Assembly: GCA_017994935.1 (NCBI GenBank)
Contig: JAGOJU010000034.1
Coordinates: forward strand, 1 to 37,719
Direction: 5' to 3'
Source of the DNA: Opitutaceae bacterium
GTDB lineage: Bacteria > Verrucomicrobiota > Verrucomicrobiia > Opitutales > Opitutaceae
DNA length: 37,719 nucleotides
Made by a program: the position numbers and the translations under genes. Each line of letters starts with the position of its first letter. The first letter of the stretch is position 1. This document shows positions 8,361-17,503 of this stretch, piece by piece. The notes beneath the pieces were generated by a model. That model saw only the letters and a program-made list of their open reading frames with translations, made no database searches and was not told where the DNA came from.

Positions 8361-9932
8361 ATGAACAAAGCCGTCAAGATCTACGACACAACCCTGCGCG
8401 ATGGCACCCAGGGTGAAGGCATCAGTTTCTCAGTCACCGACAAACTCCTCATTGCCGAAAAACTCGACCAGTTCGGTATCGACTACATCGAGGGCGGCTT
8501 TCCCGGCTCCAACCCGCGCGACATCACTTTCTTTCAGGAGGCGAAAAAGCTCCGCTTGAAACACGCGCGACTCGCCGCTTTCGGTTCAACTCGGCGTGCA
8601 AATACGAAGCCGTCGGACGATGCCCAGCTCAGAACACTCATCGAGAGCGGCATGCCGGTCTGCACCATCGTGGGAAAGACCTGGCGCCTGCACGTCACCG
8701 AAATTCTCCGCACGACTCCCGAAGAGAATCTCGCCATGATCGAGGATTCCATCCGGCACCTCGCGAGCAACGGGCGGGAAGTCATCTATGATGCCGAACA
8801 CTTCTTCGACGGCTTCAAGTCAGACCCGGACTACGCGCTGAAGACCCTCGCGGCAGCCCTCAAGGGCGGGGCCGGTAATCTCACCCTCTGCGACACCAAT
8901 GGCGGCACCATGGTGGATGAATTCGAGGCGATCGTGCAAAAGGTTGTAACTGAATTCGGCGGTGAGAAGGTGGGTGTACACTGCCACAACGATTCCGGAG
9001 TCGGAGTCGCCCTTTCCCTTGCGGGCGTGGCCGCTGGTGCGGGACTTGTCCAGGGCACGGTCAATGGCTACGGTGAACGCACGGGCAATGCGAACCTGAT
9101 CACCATACTGCCCAATCTCGTTCTGAAAATGGGCAGGACAGCACACTGCTCGGCAAACATGGGGCAGCTTCGGGAGTTGTCGCTCTACCTCGATGAGATG
9201 GCCAATCTCCGCCCCGACACCAAGGCGCCCTATGTCGGCGCATCCGCGTTCGCTCACAAGGGGGGCCTTCATGCCAATGCGGCGCAGAAGGTGAAGAGCA
9301 GTTACGAACACATCGAGCCCTCCGCGGTGGGCAACCGGACCCGCGTGCTGGTGTCGGACATGGCCGGCCGGAGCAGCATTGTCCTCAAGGCGAAGGAACT
9401 CGGCTTCGAACTCGACGAGAAATCCCCCGCAATCAAGAGCCTCATCGATGAGTTGAAGGAACTGGAGTTCCGCGGCTACGAATTCGAGGCCGCCGACGCA
9501 TCCCTGCAACTGCTCATCTCCCGTTCGCTGGGCAGGGATACCTCGTTCTTCACGGTTGAAGGATATCGGGTCATCATGGAGCGCCACGGAGACGAACTCT
9601 GGGCGGAGGCCACCGTGAAGATCAGGGTGGGCACCCAGTCGTACCACACCGTGGCAGAATCCACCGGACCCGTGGGAGCCCTCGATCTCGCCCTCAGGCT
9701 CGCGTTGAAGAATGACTTTCCCGAACTCAACGAGATGGTGCTGCGCGATTTCAAGGTCCGCATCCTCGAGAGCAATCAGGCCGCGAACAGTCGAACCCGC
9801 GTATTGATCGAAAGCGGCGACGATTCCGGCTTCTGGGGCACCGTCGGCGTCAGCGAGAACATCGTCGATGCGAGCTGGGAGGCGTTGCGCGGCGCCGTCG
9901 AGTACAAGCTTCTCAAATCGAGAAAAACCTAG
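8361..9932 (+). CDS. cimA: (R)-citramalate synthase
   Basis: Condenses acetyl-CoA with pyruvate to give citramalate, the threonine-independent entry to isoleucine synthesis. The protein has 523 residues, typical for the long CimA type. The HMGL-like TIM barrel begins KIYDTTLRDGTQGEG with catalytic Arg13 and Asp14. It continues with DYIEGGFPGSNPRD, EHFFDGFKSDPDYAL, LCDTNGGTMVDE and the metal ligands in VGVHCHNDSGVGVA, then VQGTVNGYGERTGNANL. AFAHKGGLHANA precedes a C-terminal LeuA-type dimerisation/regulatory domain (about 385-520). DNGGT-type and FFDGFK motifs favour citramalate over isopropylmalate or homocitrate synthase. No Shine-Dalgarno is visible before the ATG. The next gene, xylB, starts 44 bases downstream. 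Confidence 0.94.
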   Translation: MNKAVKIYDTTLRDGTQGEGISFSVTDKLLIAEKLDQFGIDYIEGGFPGSNPRDITFFQEAKKLRLKHARLAAFGSTRRANTKPSDDAQLRTLIESGMPVCTIVGKTWRLHVTEILRTTPEENLAMIEDSIRHLASNGREVIYDAEHFFDGFKSDPDYALKTLAAALKGGAGNLTLCDTNGGTMVDEFEAIVQKVVTEFGGEKVGVHCHNDSGVGVALSLAGVAAGAGLVQGTVNGYGERTGNANLITILPNLVLKMGRTAHCSANMGQLRELSLYLDEMANLRPDTKAPYVGASAFAHKGGLHANAAQKVKSSYEHIEPSAVGNRTRVLVSDMAGRSSIVLKAKELGFELDEKSPAIKSLIDELKELEFRGYEFEAADASLQLLISRSLGRDTSFFTVEGYRVIMERHGDELWAEATVKIRVGTQSYHTVAESTGPVGALDLALRLALKNDFPELNEMVLRDFKVRILESNQAANSRTRVLIESGDDSGFWGTVGVSENIVDASWEALRGAVEYKLLKSRKT

Positions 9933-9946
9933 CGCCACCCGTGGCG
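9933..9946 (+). other. Short GC hairpin between cimA and xylB
   Basis: CGCCA/TGGCG arms enclose a four-base loop directly after the cimA stop codon. There is no following T-run, so it is not a typical intrinsic terminator. It may modulate or stabilise the message between cimA and xylB. Confidence 0.3.
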
Positions 9947-9976
9947 GCGAACCCATCCCCTTCCGATCCCCGACCC

Positions 9977-11509
9977 ATGTCCCTCTTCATTGGTATTGAT
10001 TCCGGAACCCAAAGCACGAAGGCCGTGGTGCTCGATCTCGAGTCGCGCACCGTCATTGCCGAGGCACGCGCGCCCCACACCCTGATCGAAGGGCTGCCTG
10101 TGGGCCACATGGAACAGCACCCGTCCGACTGGACCCGTGCCATGGACGCAGTCATCCTTGAGGTCGTCGCAACCATCGGACCTGAGAAGGCTGCACGGGT
10201 CCGGGGCATCGGGGTTTCGGGACAGCAGCACGGTTTTGTGCCGCTGGACGAAATGCGGAGCGTGATCCGGCCTGCCAAACTGTGGTGCGACACCAGCACG
10301 TCGGAGGAGTGTGAAATCATGACCCGCAAGCTGGGCGGTGCCAAGGCGGCCATCCGCAAGACGGGCAATCTGATCCTGCCGGGCTTCACGGCGCCCAAGA
10401 TCCTCTGGCTGAAACGAAAGGAGCCCGCAAACTTTCGAAGGCTCCGGCACATTCTCCTGCCCCACGACTACCTCAATTTCCATCTGACCGGAAATCTATT
10501 CATGGAATTCGGCGACGCGTCGGGCACCGCGTTGATGGACGTGCGCCGTCGTCGATGGAGCGCACACGCAATCAATGCCATTGACCGGAAGATCGCCGGT
10601 TTTCTTCCTCCCCTTTCGGAGTCCCATCACGCCGCAGGCACGCTTCTGCCCGAAAGGGCCGCCGCTCTCGGACTGCCCTCCAGCGTGATCGTTTCGGCAG
10701 GAGGAGGCGACAACATGATGGGCGCGATCGGCACGGGAAATGTCGAACCCGGCGTGGTTACCGCCAGTTTCGGCACCAGCGGCACGATCTACGCCTGTGC
10801 GCGCCGTCCGGTCATTGATCCCTTGGGAGAAATCGCGGCCTTCTGCTCCTCAGCGGGAGCCTGGCTGCCGCTGCTCTGCACCATGAATGTGACCACCGTG
10901 ACGGAACAGGTGCGCGCCCTGTTCGGCCAGAGTCATGCCGCCATGGCAGATTCCATTTCAGGCATCGCACCGGGCGCCGACGGATTGCTCCTCCTTCCCT
11001 ATCTCGCGGGGGAGCGCACGCCGAACGTTCCCTCCGGATCAGGGGTGCTGCTTGGCCTCACCCAAAAGACCTTTTCGTCCGCCCACCTTGCGCGCGCCGC
11101 CATGGAGGGCGTCACGCTAGGAATGAACTACGGGCTTCGACGCCTCGCCACACTGGGAGTCAAGGCGAAGGAAATCCGTCTGACAGGAGGCGGTGCAAAG
11201 TCCGCAGTGTGGCGCCAGATCATGGCGGACATTTTTGGAGTGCCTGTCGTAGCCATGAAAGAGGATGAGGGTGCCGCGCTCGGAGGCGCGCTCCAGTCTG
11301 CCTGGTGCGTGGCCCTCAAGGACGGAAAAAAGCGCACGTCGCTGGCAACGCTTGCCCGCGAAGTCGTCGCCGTGGACTCCTCGACCCGTTGCACACCCAA
11401 TCCTGCGAACGTCGCCCGCTACCGCCGTCTGCAGTCCCTCCAGGATTCGTTGAGCGGACAGCTGCGCGAACTGTTCACTCTCCAGCGCGAATTCGCACGA
11501 AACGGGTGA
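9977..11509 (+). CDS. xylB: Xylulokinase (FGGY family)
   Basis: Phosphorylates D-xylulose to xylulose 5-phosphate for the pentose phosphate pathway. The ATG at 9977 gives 510 residues beginning MSLFIGIDSGTQSTKAVVLD, the phosphate-1 loop. Xylulokinase-type motifs are GHMEQHPSDWTRAM, GVSGQQHGFVPLD, LWCDTSTSEEC, LPHDYLNFHLTG and FGDASGTALMDV. Catalytic Asp lies in SAGGGDNMMGAIGTG. Further motifs are ASFGTSGTIYA, PYLAGERTPN and the adenosine loop RLTGGGAKSAVWRQI. No xylA, sugar transporter or regulator lies beside it, so the pathway is split across the genome. It ends 30 bases from the convergent priA stop. Related FGGY kinases (gluconate, ribulose) are less likely given the D-T-S and GERTPN motifs. 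Confidence 0.92.
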   Translation: MSLFIGIDSGTQSTKAVVLDLESRTVIAEARAPHTLIEGLPVGHMEQHPSDWTRAMDAVILEVVATIGPEKAARVRGIGVSGQQHGFVPLDEMRSVIRPAKLWCDTSTSEECEIMTRKLGGAKAAIRKTGNLILPGFTAPKILWLKRKEPANFRRLRHILLPHDYLNFHLTGNLFMEFGDASGTALMDVRRRRWSAHAINAIDRKIAGFLPPLSESHHAAGTLLPERAAALGLPSSVIVSAGGGDNMMGAIGTGNVEPGVVTASFGTSGTIYACARRPVIDPLGEIAAFCSSAGAWLPLLCTMNVTTVTEQVRALFGQSHAAMADSISGIAPGADGLLLLPYLAGERTPNVPSGSGVLLGLTQKTFSSAHLARAAMEGVTLGMNYGLRRLATLGVKAKEIRLTGGGAKSAVWRQIMADIFGVPVVAMKEDEGAALGGALQSAWCVALKDGKKRTSLATLAREVVAVDSSTRCTPNPANVARYRRLQSLQDSLSGQLRELFTLQREFARNG

Positions 11510-11539
11510 CGGGCGCGCGTCGGTCCCTTCAGGCCCGGC

Positions 11540-13777
11540 TCAGGTCAGGTTGGCCGGATCAACATCGAGCACCTGCGTGATGTCCTCCGGCCATGGAAAT
11601 TCCAGGCGGAGACGGTTCAATTCAACAATGATCCTGGAAACGGCCGGCGTGAAGTACCAGAGCTGCCAGCGATAGAGGTCCTTGATCTTCTCGATGGGTG
11701 AGGCCGATGGTCCCCGCAATTCCAGCCGGTCGCCAAAGGTGGCCTCGACCTTGCGCGCCCACTGTTCGCTGAAGTACTTCAGCTTCTCCTCACTGGGTCC
11801 CCGGAACAGGTGATGAATCAGATGCCGGTAGGGCGGATACCTGAACTGTTCGCGCATGCGAAGCTCCGTGTCGGCAAAACCCTCGAAATCGGCCTGACGG
11901 GAAAACTGGATCGTCTCCGAATGAGGCACAAAGGTCTGCACCACCACTTCACCGGCGCGATCCCCGCGACCGGCGCGGCCGGCAACCTGCACGAGCAGCT
12001 GAAAGGTCCTCTCGTTGGCGCGAAAGTCGGGCACATGCATGGAGATGTCCGCATCAATGAGGCCGACCAGCGTGACGTTCGGGAAATCAAGTCCCTTGCC
12101 GATCATCTGGGTGCCGACAAGGATGTCGATCTTGCCGGTGCGAAACTCTCCCAGGATCTGCCGGAACCGGTTTTTCCTGGCCATGGTATCCGCGTCCATC
12201 CGTTCAATGCGGGCCTTTGGCAGCACCCTCCTCACCGCCTCCTCGACACGCTGCGTTCCGAGCCCCCTCCAGCGAATGTCCGGCGCACCGCACTTAGGAC
12301 AACGCACCGGCGCCGGGCGTGAATCACCGCACAGATGACAGCGCAGCGTCTCATCCACGCGATGGTAGGTCACGGCCATGCTGCAGTGCGCGCATTCCTC
12401 AATATGCCCGCATTTCCTGCAGAGCATCGATGAGGAATATCCCCGGCGATTGATGAAGAGTATCGTCTGCTCCCGCTTTTCGAAACGGGCGTGCATGGCA
12501 TCCACAAGCCGGCGGGAAAGCGCGGAGAGACCGCGCTGCCGCGCCACCTCGATCCGCATGTCCACCACATCGATGAACGGCAGCTTGCGCGAATCCACCC
12601 GCTCCGTCAGACGCAGCAGGCGATAGCGGCCTGCACGGGCATTCGAATAGCTCTCCAGCGATGGTGTGGCGGACCCAAGCAGGCAGGCGGCCCGGCTGAT
12701 TTTTGCACGCATGACAGCGACATCGCGGCCATGATAGCGTGGCGTCTCGTCCTGCTTGTAGGCGGGCTCGTGCTCCTCATCTACAACCACCAGCCGTAGA
12801 TCGCGCACGGGGGCGAAGACTGCCGACCTCGCTCCGACAACGACCCGGGCTTCGCCGGACACCAGCGCCAGCCAGCCATCCAGGCGTTCTCCTTCACTCA
12901 GGTGACTGTGCCACACCACGCAGCGGTGATTGGGGGCGATTGCTTCCAGCCGGGACCGAAGGCGAGCCACCGTTTGTGGCGTCAGCGCCACCTCAGGCAC
13001 CAGGAATATCACGCCGCCCCCTGCCTTGAGGGCACTTTCAATGGCGTGAAGGTAGACCTCCGTTTTTCCAGATCCGGTGACACCGTGAAGCAGGGAGACC
13101 TGAAATGACTTTTCAGCCACCGTCGCAGCCATGGCTGCCGCTGCAGAGAGCTGCTCGCGATTCAGCGTCGGAGGAATCGCGGCCACTGCTTCCCCCGCAC
13201 CAATATCGTCGGCATACGCCACCCTTTCCAGCCGTCTCACCTCCTCTCTGAGCAGCCCCCGCTTCACGAGGGCGCTCGCGACGGCAGGCGTGACCTGAAG
13301 CCGCTGCAAGACAAGGCGCTTCTTCAAGGGAAACATCTGCGTGAGAAAGAAGCGATAGAGCCGCGCCTGCTGGGGGGCCCTCCGCTCGAGTTGGGCAAGG
13401 TCCTCTGCCGGCAACCGGTCGCCAAGACTGAGCCAGCGCTCTTCCTTCAACGAGGCGCCGGAACGGACAGGTGCGGGTATCATCGCCTCGATCACGCTCT
13501 CCAGGGCGCACGCATAATAAGTGGCCATCCACTTCGCCAACTCCAGCAGATCAGGAGGCAGTACCGGAAATGGATGGACCGCCTGGACAACACTCTTGAG
13601 CTTCTCGACCGGATAGTCGCCCGGCGCGCCCACGCCGCCGACAATTCCAAGCGTCAATCTCCGTCCGAGCGGAATGCGAACCAGGGAGCCAACATGAACC
13701 GACGGCTGCAGACCTTCCGGCACTTTGTAGTGCAGAACCCTGTCGAAACCGGCCAATGGGTGGACTCCAACGATCAT
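11540..13777 (-). CDS. priA: Primosomal replication restart helicase PriA
   Basis: 3'-5' superfamily 2 DNA helicase that reloads the replisome at stalled forks. The ATG at 13777 gives 745 residues; an upstream TTG adds twelve unlikely residues. The N-terminal DNA-binding domain contains [13 protein letters not shown] and [12 protein letters not shown]. The helicase shows Walker [20 protein letters not shown] box [14 protein letters not shown] followed by [14 protein letters not shown], and [12 protein letters not shown]. Zinc-binding cysteines lie in [13 protein letters not shown] and [17 protein letters not shown]. Later motifs are [15 protein letters not shown] and [19 protein letters not shown]. 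It is divergent from the Fur-family gene and convergent with xylB. All key motifs are intact. Confidence 0.96.
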   Translation of the reverse strand: MIVGVHPLAGFDRVLHYKVPEGLQPSVHVGSLVRIPLGRRLTLGIVGGVGAPGDYPVEKLKSVVQAVHPFPVLPPDLLELAKWMATYYACALESVIEAMIPAPVRSGASLKEERWLSLGDRLPAEDLAQLERRAPQQARLYRFFLTQMFPLKKRLVLQRLQVTPAVASALVKRGLLREEVRRLERVAYADDIGAGEAVAAIPPTLNREQLSAAAAMAATVAEKSFQVSLLHGVTGSGKTEVYLHAIESALKAGGGVIFLVPEVALTPQTVARLRSRLEAIAPNHRCVVWHSHLSEGERLDGWLALVSGEARVVVGARSAVFAPVRDLRLVVVDEEHEPAYKQDETPRYHGRDVAVMRAKISRAACLLGSATPSLESYSNARAGRYRLLRLTERVDSRKLPFIDVVDMRIEVARQRGLSALSRRLVDAMHARFEKREQTILFINRRGYSSSMLCRKCGHIEECAHCSMAVTYHRVDETLRCHLCGDSRPAPVRCPKCGAPDIRWRGLGTQRVEEAVRRVLPKARIERMDADTMARKNRFRQILGEFRTGKIDILVGTQMIGKGLDFPNVTLVGLIDADISMHVPDFRANERTFQLLVQVAGRAGRGDRAGEVVVQTFVPHSETIQFSRQADFEGFADTELRMREQFRYPPYRHLIHHLFRGPSEEKLKYFSEQWARKVEATFGDRLELRGPSASPIEKIKDLYRWQLWYFTPAVSRIIVELNRLRLEFPWPEDITQVLDVDPANLT

Positions 13778-13912
13778 CGTACGTTCAGAGTACAAGGACT
13801 GGGGCCCTTGCAATCACGCAATTTTCCCGTTTCGGGCGACTCCCACTGCGCCGATCCGTTTTGGTGCCGTCCGCGGTCTCAAGGCGTTGACAGCTGGAGA
13901 AGAGCGGCAAAC

Positions 13913-14386
13913 ATGGAGGCAGTGAGCAACGACGCGACGAAGGAACAGTTCAAATCCTATCTGGCCAGAAAGGGGCTTCGCGTCACCAACCAGCGGCTGG
14001 CCATATTTGACGCGGCCTTTGCCCAGACGAAACACTTTACCGCCGAGGACCTGCTCGACCAGGCAAGACGGATAGACGATTCAGTATCCCGGGCGACCGT
14101 CTACCGGACCCTGCCGATCATGACGGAAAGCGCCCTTCTTCGCGAGGTCGACATCGGCACGGGGGAAAAATTCTACGTCCGCAACCCGGCGGAAAACACC
14201 CAGATGGCGCAGGTTATCTGTCTTGACTGCGACCGCATCTTCGAGATCAGCGCGCCTTTCATGGAATGGTATGGAAACACGGTGTCCTCCAAACTCGGCC
14301 TCACTCCGGTCACTCAACGCCTCCAGGTCAGCGCCCGCTGCATTGCCCTGAGAGAAACGGGAAGCTGCAAAAACAAGATAACCTGA
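13913..14386 (+). CDS. Fur-family transcriptional regulator lacking most sensing-metal ligands
   Basis: Winged-helix DNA-binding protein of the Fur/PerR/Zur family. The ATG at 13913 gives 157 residues. The DNA-binding half is well kept: [32 protein letters not shown] and [14 protein letters not shown] (recognition helix, about residues 59-72). The first structural zinc pair is intact as CLDC (103-106). The histidine-rich sensing segment that normally precedes it reads QMAQ (97-100), the later ligand position aligned with E. coli His125 is Gln135, and the second cysteine pair is widely spaced (Cys143, Cys152). Only His41 remains of the usual ligands. The iron, zinc or peroxide sensing role is therefore uncertain. 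It diverges from priA and is followed 3 bases later by a TPR gene. Confidence 0.88.
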   Translation: MEAVSNDATKEQFKSYLARKGLRVTNQRLAIFDAAFAQTKHFTAEDLLDQARRIDDSVSRATVYRTLPIMTESALLREVDIGTGEKFYVRNPAENTQMAQVICLDCDRIFEISAPFMEWYGNTVSSKLGLTPVTQRLQVSARCIALRETGSCKNKIT

Positions 14387-14389
14387 TCG

Positions 14390-14764
14390 ATGTCGAAGAA
14401 CAAGTCGTCCGACCCGGCATTCGAAACCTCATTTTTTGAATCCGTTCTCCGGCGTAATCCCGACTTCAGCGAGGTCGTCGAACTTCTCGGAGGACTCTAT
14501 ACCAAGCAGGGGAGAGTTGCCGACGGGCTGAAAATGGATCGGCGCCTCGTCAGGCTCCAGCCGCAGAATCCGACCGCCCACTACAACCTCGCCTGCAGCC
14601 TCGCCCTCTCGAAGCGCAAGGGCGAAGCGCTGCAGGCGCTCAAGCTCGCTGTCGAACTCGGGTACAGGGACTCGGAATGGCTGTCGCAGGATCCCGATCT
14701 GGAGGTTCTACAAGGGCACCCGGAATTCCAGAAGCTGGTCAGCCACCTGCGCGCCCAATCCTAG
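14390..14764 (+). CDS. Small TPR-repeat protein
   Basis: A 124-residue protein probably built of two to three tetratricopeptide-type helical hairpins. Visible repeat signatures are LLGGLYTKQGRVADGLKMDR and AHYNLACSLALSKRKGEALQ, the latter a good TPR consensus. The C-terminal part, YRDSEWLSQDPDLEVLQGHP, matches the common ending of TPR proteins that close with a partial repeat. There is no signal peptide, so it should be cytoplasmic. It starts 3 bases after the Fur-family stop and must be translated from the same message. The partner is unknown, but tight coupling to the regulator suggests a shared condition of expression. Confidence 0.82.
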   Translation: MSKNKSSDPAFETSFFESVLRRNPDFSEVVELLGGLYTKQGRVADGLKMDRRLVRLQPQNPTAHYNLACSLALSKRKGEALQALKLAVELGYRDSEWLSQDPDLEVLQGHPEFQKLVSHLRAQS

Positions 14765-14839
14765 GCGAGAGCCCTCTTACTCGTGGAAAAAGGAGCGGAT
14801 GCCTCCGTTGCCACGTCCGCCTGCGCGCCCCACCCGGGG

Positions 14840-14867
14840 TTGCCATTCGTTCTACTCCCCCTAGCGT
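14840..14867 (+). promoter_or_regulatory. Candidate promoter for nadA, predicted leaderless
   Basis: TTGCCA (14840-14845) and TAGCGT (14862-14867) are separated by 16 bases. Seven bases after the -10-like hexamer is the A of the nadA ATG (14874), so transcription may begin at the start codon itself. No Shine-Dalgarno is present. Confidence 0.4.
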
Positions 14868-14873
14868 GAGATC

Positions 14874-15854
14874 ATGTCCGCCGTCCTCAACTACGAGCCG
14901 TTTGTCGTTTCTCCGCGCCGGGGTCCCCCGCGCCTGACTCCCATCCAGGAGGAGGTCCTTGCGCTGAAGAAGGAGCGAAACGCCGTGATCCTCGCACACA
15001 ACTACCAGGTGGAGGCAATTCAGGACGTGGCGGATTTTGTGGGCGACTCACTCGGTCTCTCCTTTCGGGCCCAGGCGGTGAAGAGCGACGTCATCCTGTT
15101 CTGCGGGGTTCATTTCATGGCTGAAACCGCCAAGATAGTGAATCCCCAACGGACCGTGCTGCTGCCCGACCTCAATGCAGGTTGCTCGCTTTCAGACTCC
15201 TGCCCTGCCGACCGGCTCGCCGCATACAAGCGGGAAAACCCGAACCTCTATGTCGTGGCCTACATCAACTGTTCGGCGGGTGTGAAGGCACTCAGCGACG
15301 TGATCTGCACGAGCGGCAATGCGGTAAGGATCGTGAACCGCGTGCCTGCGGACAGGGAGATCCTGTTCGTTCCCGATCAGAACCTGGGTCAATGGGTGTC
15401 CAAGAAGGCAAACCGCCAAATGCGCCTCTGGCCCGGCAGCTGCTACGCCCATGTCCAGTTCACGGTTGAAGCGATCGAGAAGGTTCGTGCCCGCTTTCCC
15501 GATGCCCCGGTTGTCGCCCACCCCGAATGCGTCCAGACCGTGCGCGACCTGGCCGACGAGGTCTGCAGCACGGAACTCATGGTCAAGTTTTCACGCGAGC
15601 ATCCGGCAAGCCATATCATCGTCGTGACCGAAAGCGGCATGCTTCACCGTCTGCGAAGGGAAGTCCCCGAAAAGACCTTCATCGCTGGCCCCACCGACTC
15701 GTGCGCCTGCAACGACTGTCGCTTCATGAAATTGAACACGATCGAAAAGGTCCGCGATGCGCTGAGGACGATGTCACCTTCCATCCAAGTCCCGTTGCCG
15801 ACCCGTTCGGCCGCCCTGATTCCCATCCAGCGCATGCTGGACTGGAGCAAGTGA
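14874..15854 (+). CDS. nadA: Quinolinate synthase NadA
   Basis: [4Fe-4S] enzyme that condenses iminoaspartate with dihydroxyacetone phosphate to quinolinate in de novo NAD synthesis. It is 326 residues from the ATG at 14874. Motifs are AVILAHNYQVEAIQDVADFV, GDSLGLSFRA, FCGVHFMAETAKI, LPDLNAGCSLSDSCPAD, YINCSAGVKA, FVPDQNLGQWV, VVAHPECVQ, VTESGMLHRL and the C-terminal CACNDCRFMKLNT. The three expected cluster ligands are present at Cys104, Cys219 and within the Cys277/279/282 group. No nadB or nadC is adjacent, so the pathway is dispersed. It is convergent with the coiled-coil gene at 15878, with only 23 bases between them. Confidence 0.97.
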   Translation: MSAVLNYEPFVVSPRRGPPRLTPIQEEVLALKKERNAVILAHNYQVEAIQDVADFVGDSLGLSFRAQAVKSDVILFCGVHFMAETAKIVNPQRTVLLPDLNAGCSLSDSCPADRLAAYKRENPNLYVVAYINCSAGVKALSDVICTSGNAVRIVNRVPADREILFVPDQNLGQWVSKKANRQMRLWPGSCYAHVQFTVEAIEKVRARFPDAPVVAHPECVQTVRDLADEVCSTELMVKFSREHPASHIIVVTESGMLHRLRREVPEKTFIAGPTDSCACNDCRFMKLNTIEKVRDALRTMSPSIQVPLPTRSAALIPIQRMLDWSK

Positions 15855-15877
15855 CGCTGCAAACAGGCGCAGTCCGC

Positions 15878-16564
15878 TCAACCCTGTTCGTTGAGCTTCT
15901 GGAGCCGGCGGGCCTCCTCGGCACGCAATTGTTCGATCAGCACGGGATCATCACTCGCAATCGCTTCACGAAGCCTTCTCTCCCGTCCCAGCAATTCCTC
16001 CTCCCACTGCTCGAGCCTGCTTTCGCGTTCCTGCTGGTCCTGGACCTTTTCGAAGAGCCGAACTTCGCTCTCATCGAGAAACTTTTCGCGTTCAACCATG
16101 GCCGCCCTGGTTTCGCGAAGCGAAGCCTCGCGCCGGTCAAGTTCGATGCGGACGCGGTCAATGGCGACCTGCTCCTCGGGTGAGGCTACCCGCCGCGACT
16201 GCACCTGGCTCCGTTTGTTGGCGGCAAGATAGGCCTCACGCGCCGCCACGAGCGCCTCGTTCTCGGCGAGTTCGCGCAGGCGCTCCGACACCAGATTTTC
16301 CTGCTCGGAAATTTCCCCCTCCCGTTCGGCAAGTTTCGCCTCTAGGGCTCGAAGGCGGTTCTCCAACTCCGCCGTCGATCGGGTGACCGCATCCGGAATC
16401 TCGATTCCGCCCGCGAGCGCGGGTGTGGAACCGAGCGTGTCCTCCGGACCCTCGCCCGCCAGCGCCCTCGCCAGTTTCCCGCGCGGAAGCTTCAGCGGAG
16501 CATCACCGATGCGCCGCGCCGGGAATCGCACCTTCACGCATGAGGTCGGCTCGGCCTCATTCAT
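15878..16564 (-). CDS. Coiled-coil protein of unknown function, third gene of the parA-like operon
   Basis: A 228-residue protein with no recognisable enzyme domain. The N-terminal 60 residues are basic and Pro/Gly-rich (VKVRFPARRIGDAPLKLPRG). From about residue 62 to the end the sequence is strongly charged heptad-type helix rich in Glu, Arg, Leu and Ala, for example LENRLRALEAKLAEREGEIS and EREKFLDESEVRLFEKVQDQ, broken only near residues 120-130. It lacks a signal peptide and membrane segments. It begins 6 bases after the stop of the preceding gene, so the two are almost certainly co-translated. It could act as a scaffold or adaptor for the ParA-type ATPase, in the way coiled-coil landmark proteins do, but that is inference. 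Confidence 0.8.
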   Translation of the reverse strand: MNEAEPTSCVKVRFPARRIGDAPLKLPRGKLARALAGEGPEDTLGSTPALAGGIEIPDAVTRSTAELENRLRALEAKLAEREGEISEQENLVSERLRELAENEALVAAREAYLAANKRSQVQSRRVASPEEQVAIDRVRIELDRREASLRETRAAMVEREKFLDESEVRLFEKVQDQQERESRLEQWEEELLGRERRLREAIASDDPVLIEQLRAEEARRLQKLNEQG

Positions 16565-16570
16565 GGAAGC

Positions 16571-17458
16571 CTATTTCGAGAAGAGGCGGCTGAACCAGCC
16601 TCGCCTCACAGGTGCGGCTTCAACCGGAGCGTCGGTCTTGACGTGCGGCACAAGCAGTGCCGCAACCAGCGACTCTATCGAAGGGTCGTTGATGATCACC
16701 AGCGAGCGGGAAAGCGCTGCACCTGAAGCGATCTGGGTGCGAATGGCCATGCGCTCGTTTGAAAAATAGGTGGCAAGACGGGACGCCGTTTCCCTGATCG
16801 ACGGGTTCACAAAGGCGGGCTTCGTGAGCAGCAGTGCCCGTTGATCCGCAGGTATGGATCTCGCCTGCTGGGCCAGGGCTTCGATCAGGTGGAGGCCCTT
16901 GTGTCCCGGGCGGAAGGGAAGGTATTTCGCCAGCGCGGGCTCGTCGACGTGGGAGAGTGCGTTCAGCAGCCCGCGGAAATCGCCGCCCACGATCACCGCC
17001 TGCGAGAGCCCTTGCGCAAATACCGCAAACTGTCCGAGTGTCGTGATCTTCTCGAGCCGGCAGAAATCGAGCGTGGAAGACTGGAGCGCCGTGAATTCGA
17101 TTGGGAATCCCTCCGGGATCTCCAGCCGCGTCATGTTCTTCAGAAGGGGATTGTCCCGCTCCGCCGTGGCCGCGGCCTGCTCGACCATGTCGCCAAAGGG
17201 ATTGTCGAACGCGAGCGTCTCCTTGAGGATGTCGACGAGTTGGTCGAATCGCTCCATCGACTGGCCCTTGGAGGCAAGGAGCTCCTGAGCCTCGCTGAAC
17301 GTGAGGTCGATGTACCCCGCCGGCGTCTCCCGCTTGTCCTTGATGGGCCAGTCGGGACCTTCAAGATTCTGGGCGAGACTGTGGATCGGGGTGTCGACCA
17401 TGATCGACGTGGAGAACGAGCCGCGAATCTCGTCCCATTGTTTGGAAGTATACCTCAT
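16571..17458 (-). CDS. Uncharacterised protein with amphipathic C-terminal tail, second gene of the parA-like operon
   Basis: A 295-residue protein I cannot assign to a family. It starts MRYTSKQWDEIRGSF and is mostly helical and mixed-charge, with no signal peptide, transmembrane segment or catalytic motif. The middle (about 130-220) contains FAVFAQGLSQAVIVGGDFRG and LRPG-like turns. An Ala/Pro linker near residue 280 leads to the ending RRGWFSRLFSK, a short tail alternating basic and aromatic/hydrophobic residues, like membrane-targeting tails of cell-division and MinD-type proteins. It follows the parA-like gene by 45 bases and is followed after 6 bases by the coiled-coil gene. The layout suggests a membrane-linked partner of the ATPase; this is inferred from position and tail alone. 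Confidence 0.78.
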   Translation of the reverse strand: MRYTSKQWDEIRGSFSTSIMVDTPIHSLAQNLEGPDWPIKDKRETPAGYIDLTFSEAQELLASKGQSMERFDQLVDILKETLAFDNPFGDMVEQAAATAERDNPLLKNMTRLEIPEGFPIEFTALQSSTLDFCRLEKITTLGQFAVFAQGLSQAVIVGGDFRGLLNALSHVDEPALAKYLPFRPGHKGLHLIEALAQQARSIPADQRALLLTKPAFVNPSIRETASRLATYFSNERMAIRTQIASGAALSRSLVIINDPSIESLVAALLVPHVKTDAPVEAAPVRRGWFSRLFSK

Positions 17459-17474
17459 GGCAATATGTGAAGAA

Positions 17475-17490
17475 CGCTCGTGCGTGAGCG
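17475..17490 (-). other. Small inverted repeat between the parA-like gene and its partner
   Basis: CGCTC/GAGCG arms with a six-base loop lie in the 45-base gap. There is no T-run. It could be a processing or attenuation hairpin that sets the relative output of the ATPase and its partners. Confidence 0.25.
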
Positions 17491-17503
17491 CCTTAGTAAT
17501 CGG

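Noticed and set aside
8820..9956. Long open frame of 378 codons antisense to cimA
   Set aside because: It lies inside a clearly conserved enzyme gene and its translation has no recognisable domain; such frames arise from codon bias in G+C-rich DNA. The same holds for long antisense frames in gspE (2167-3102) and across menA/aminotransferase (29067-30029).
11510..11539. Terminator between convergent xylB and priA
   Set aside because: No stem of five or more pairs with a T-run could be drawn in the 30 bases.
13887..13892. Perfect TTGACA before the Fur-family gene
   Set aside because: A 17-base spacer would put the -10 over the ATG at 13913 with no matching hexamer, so I treat it as coincidence.
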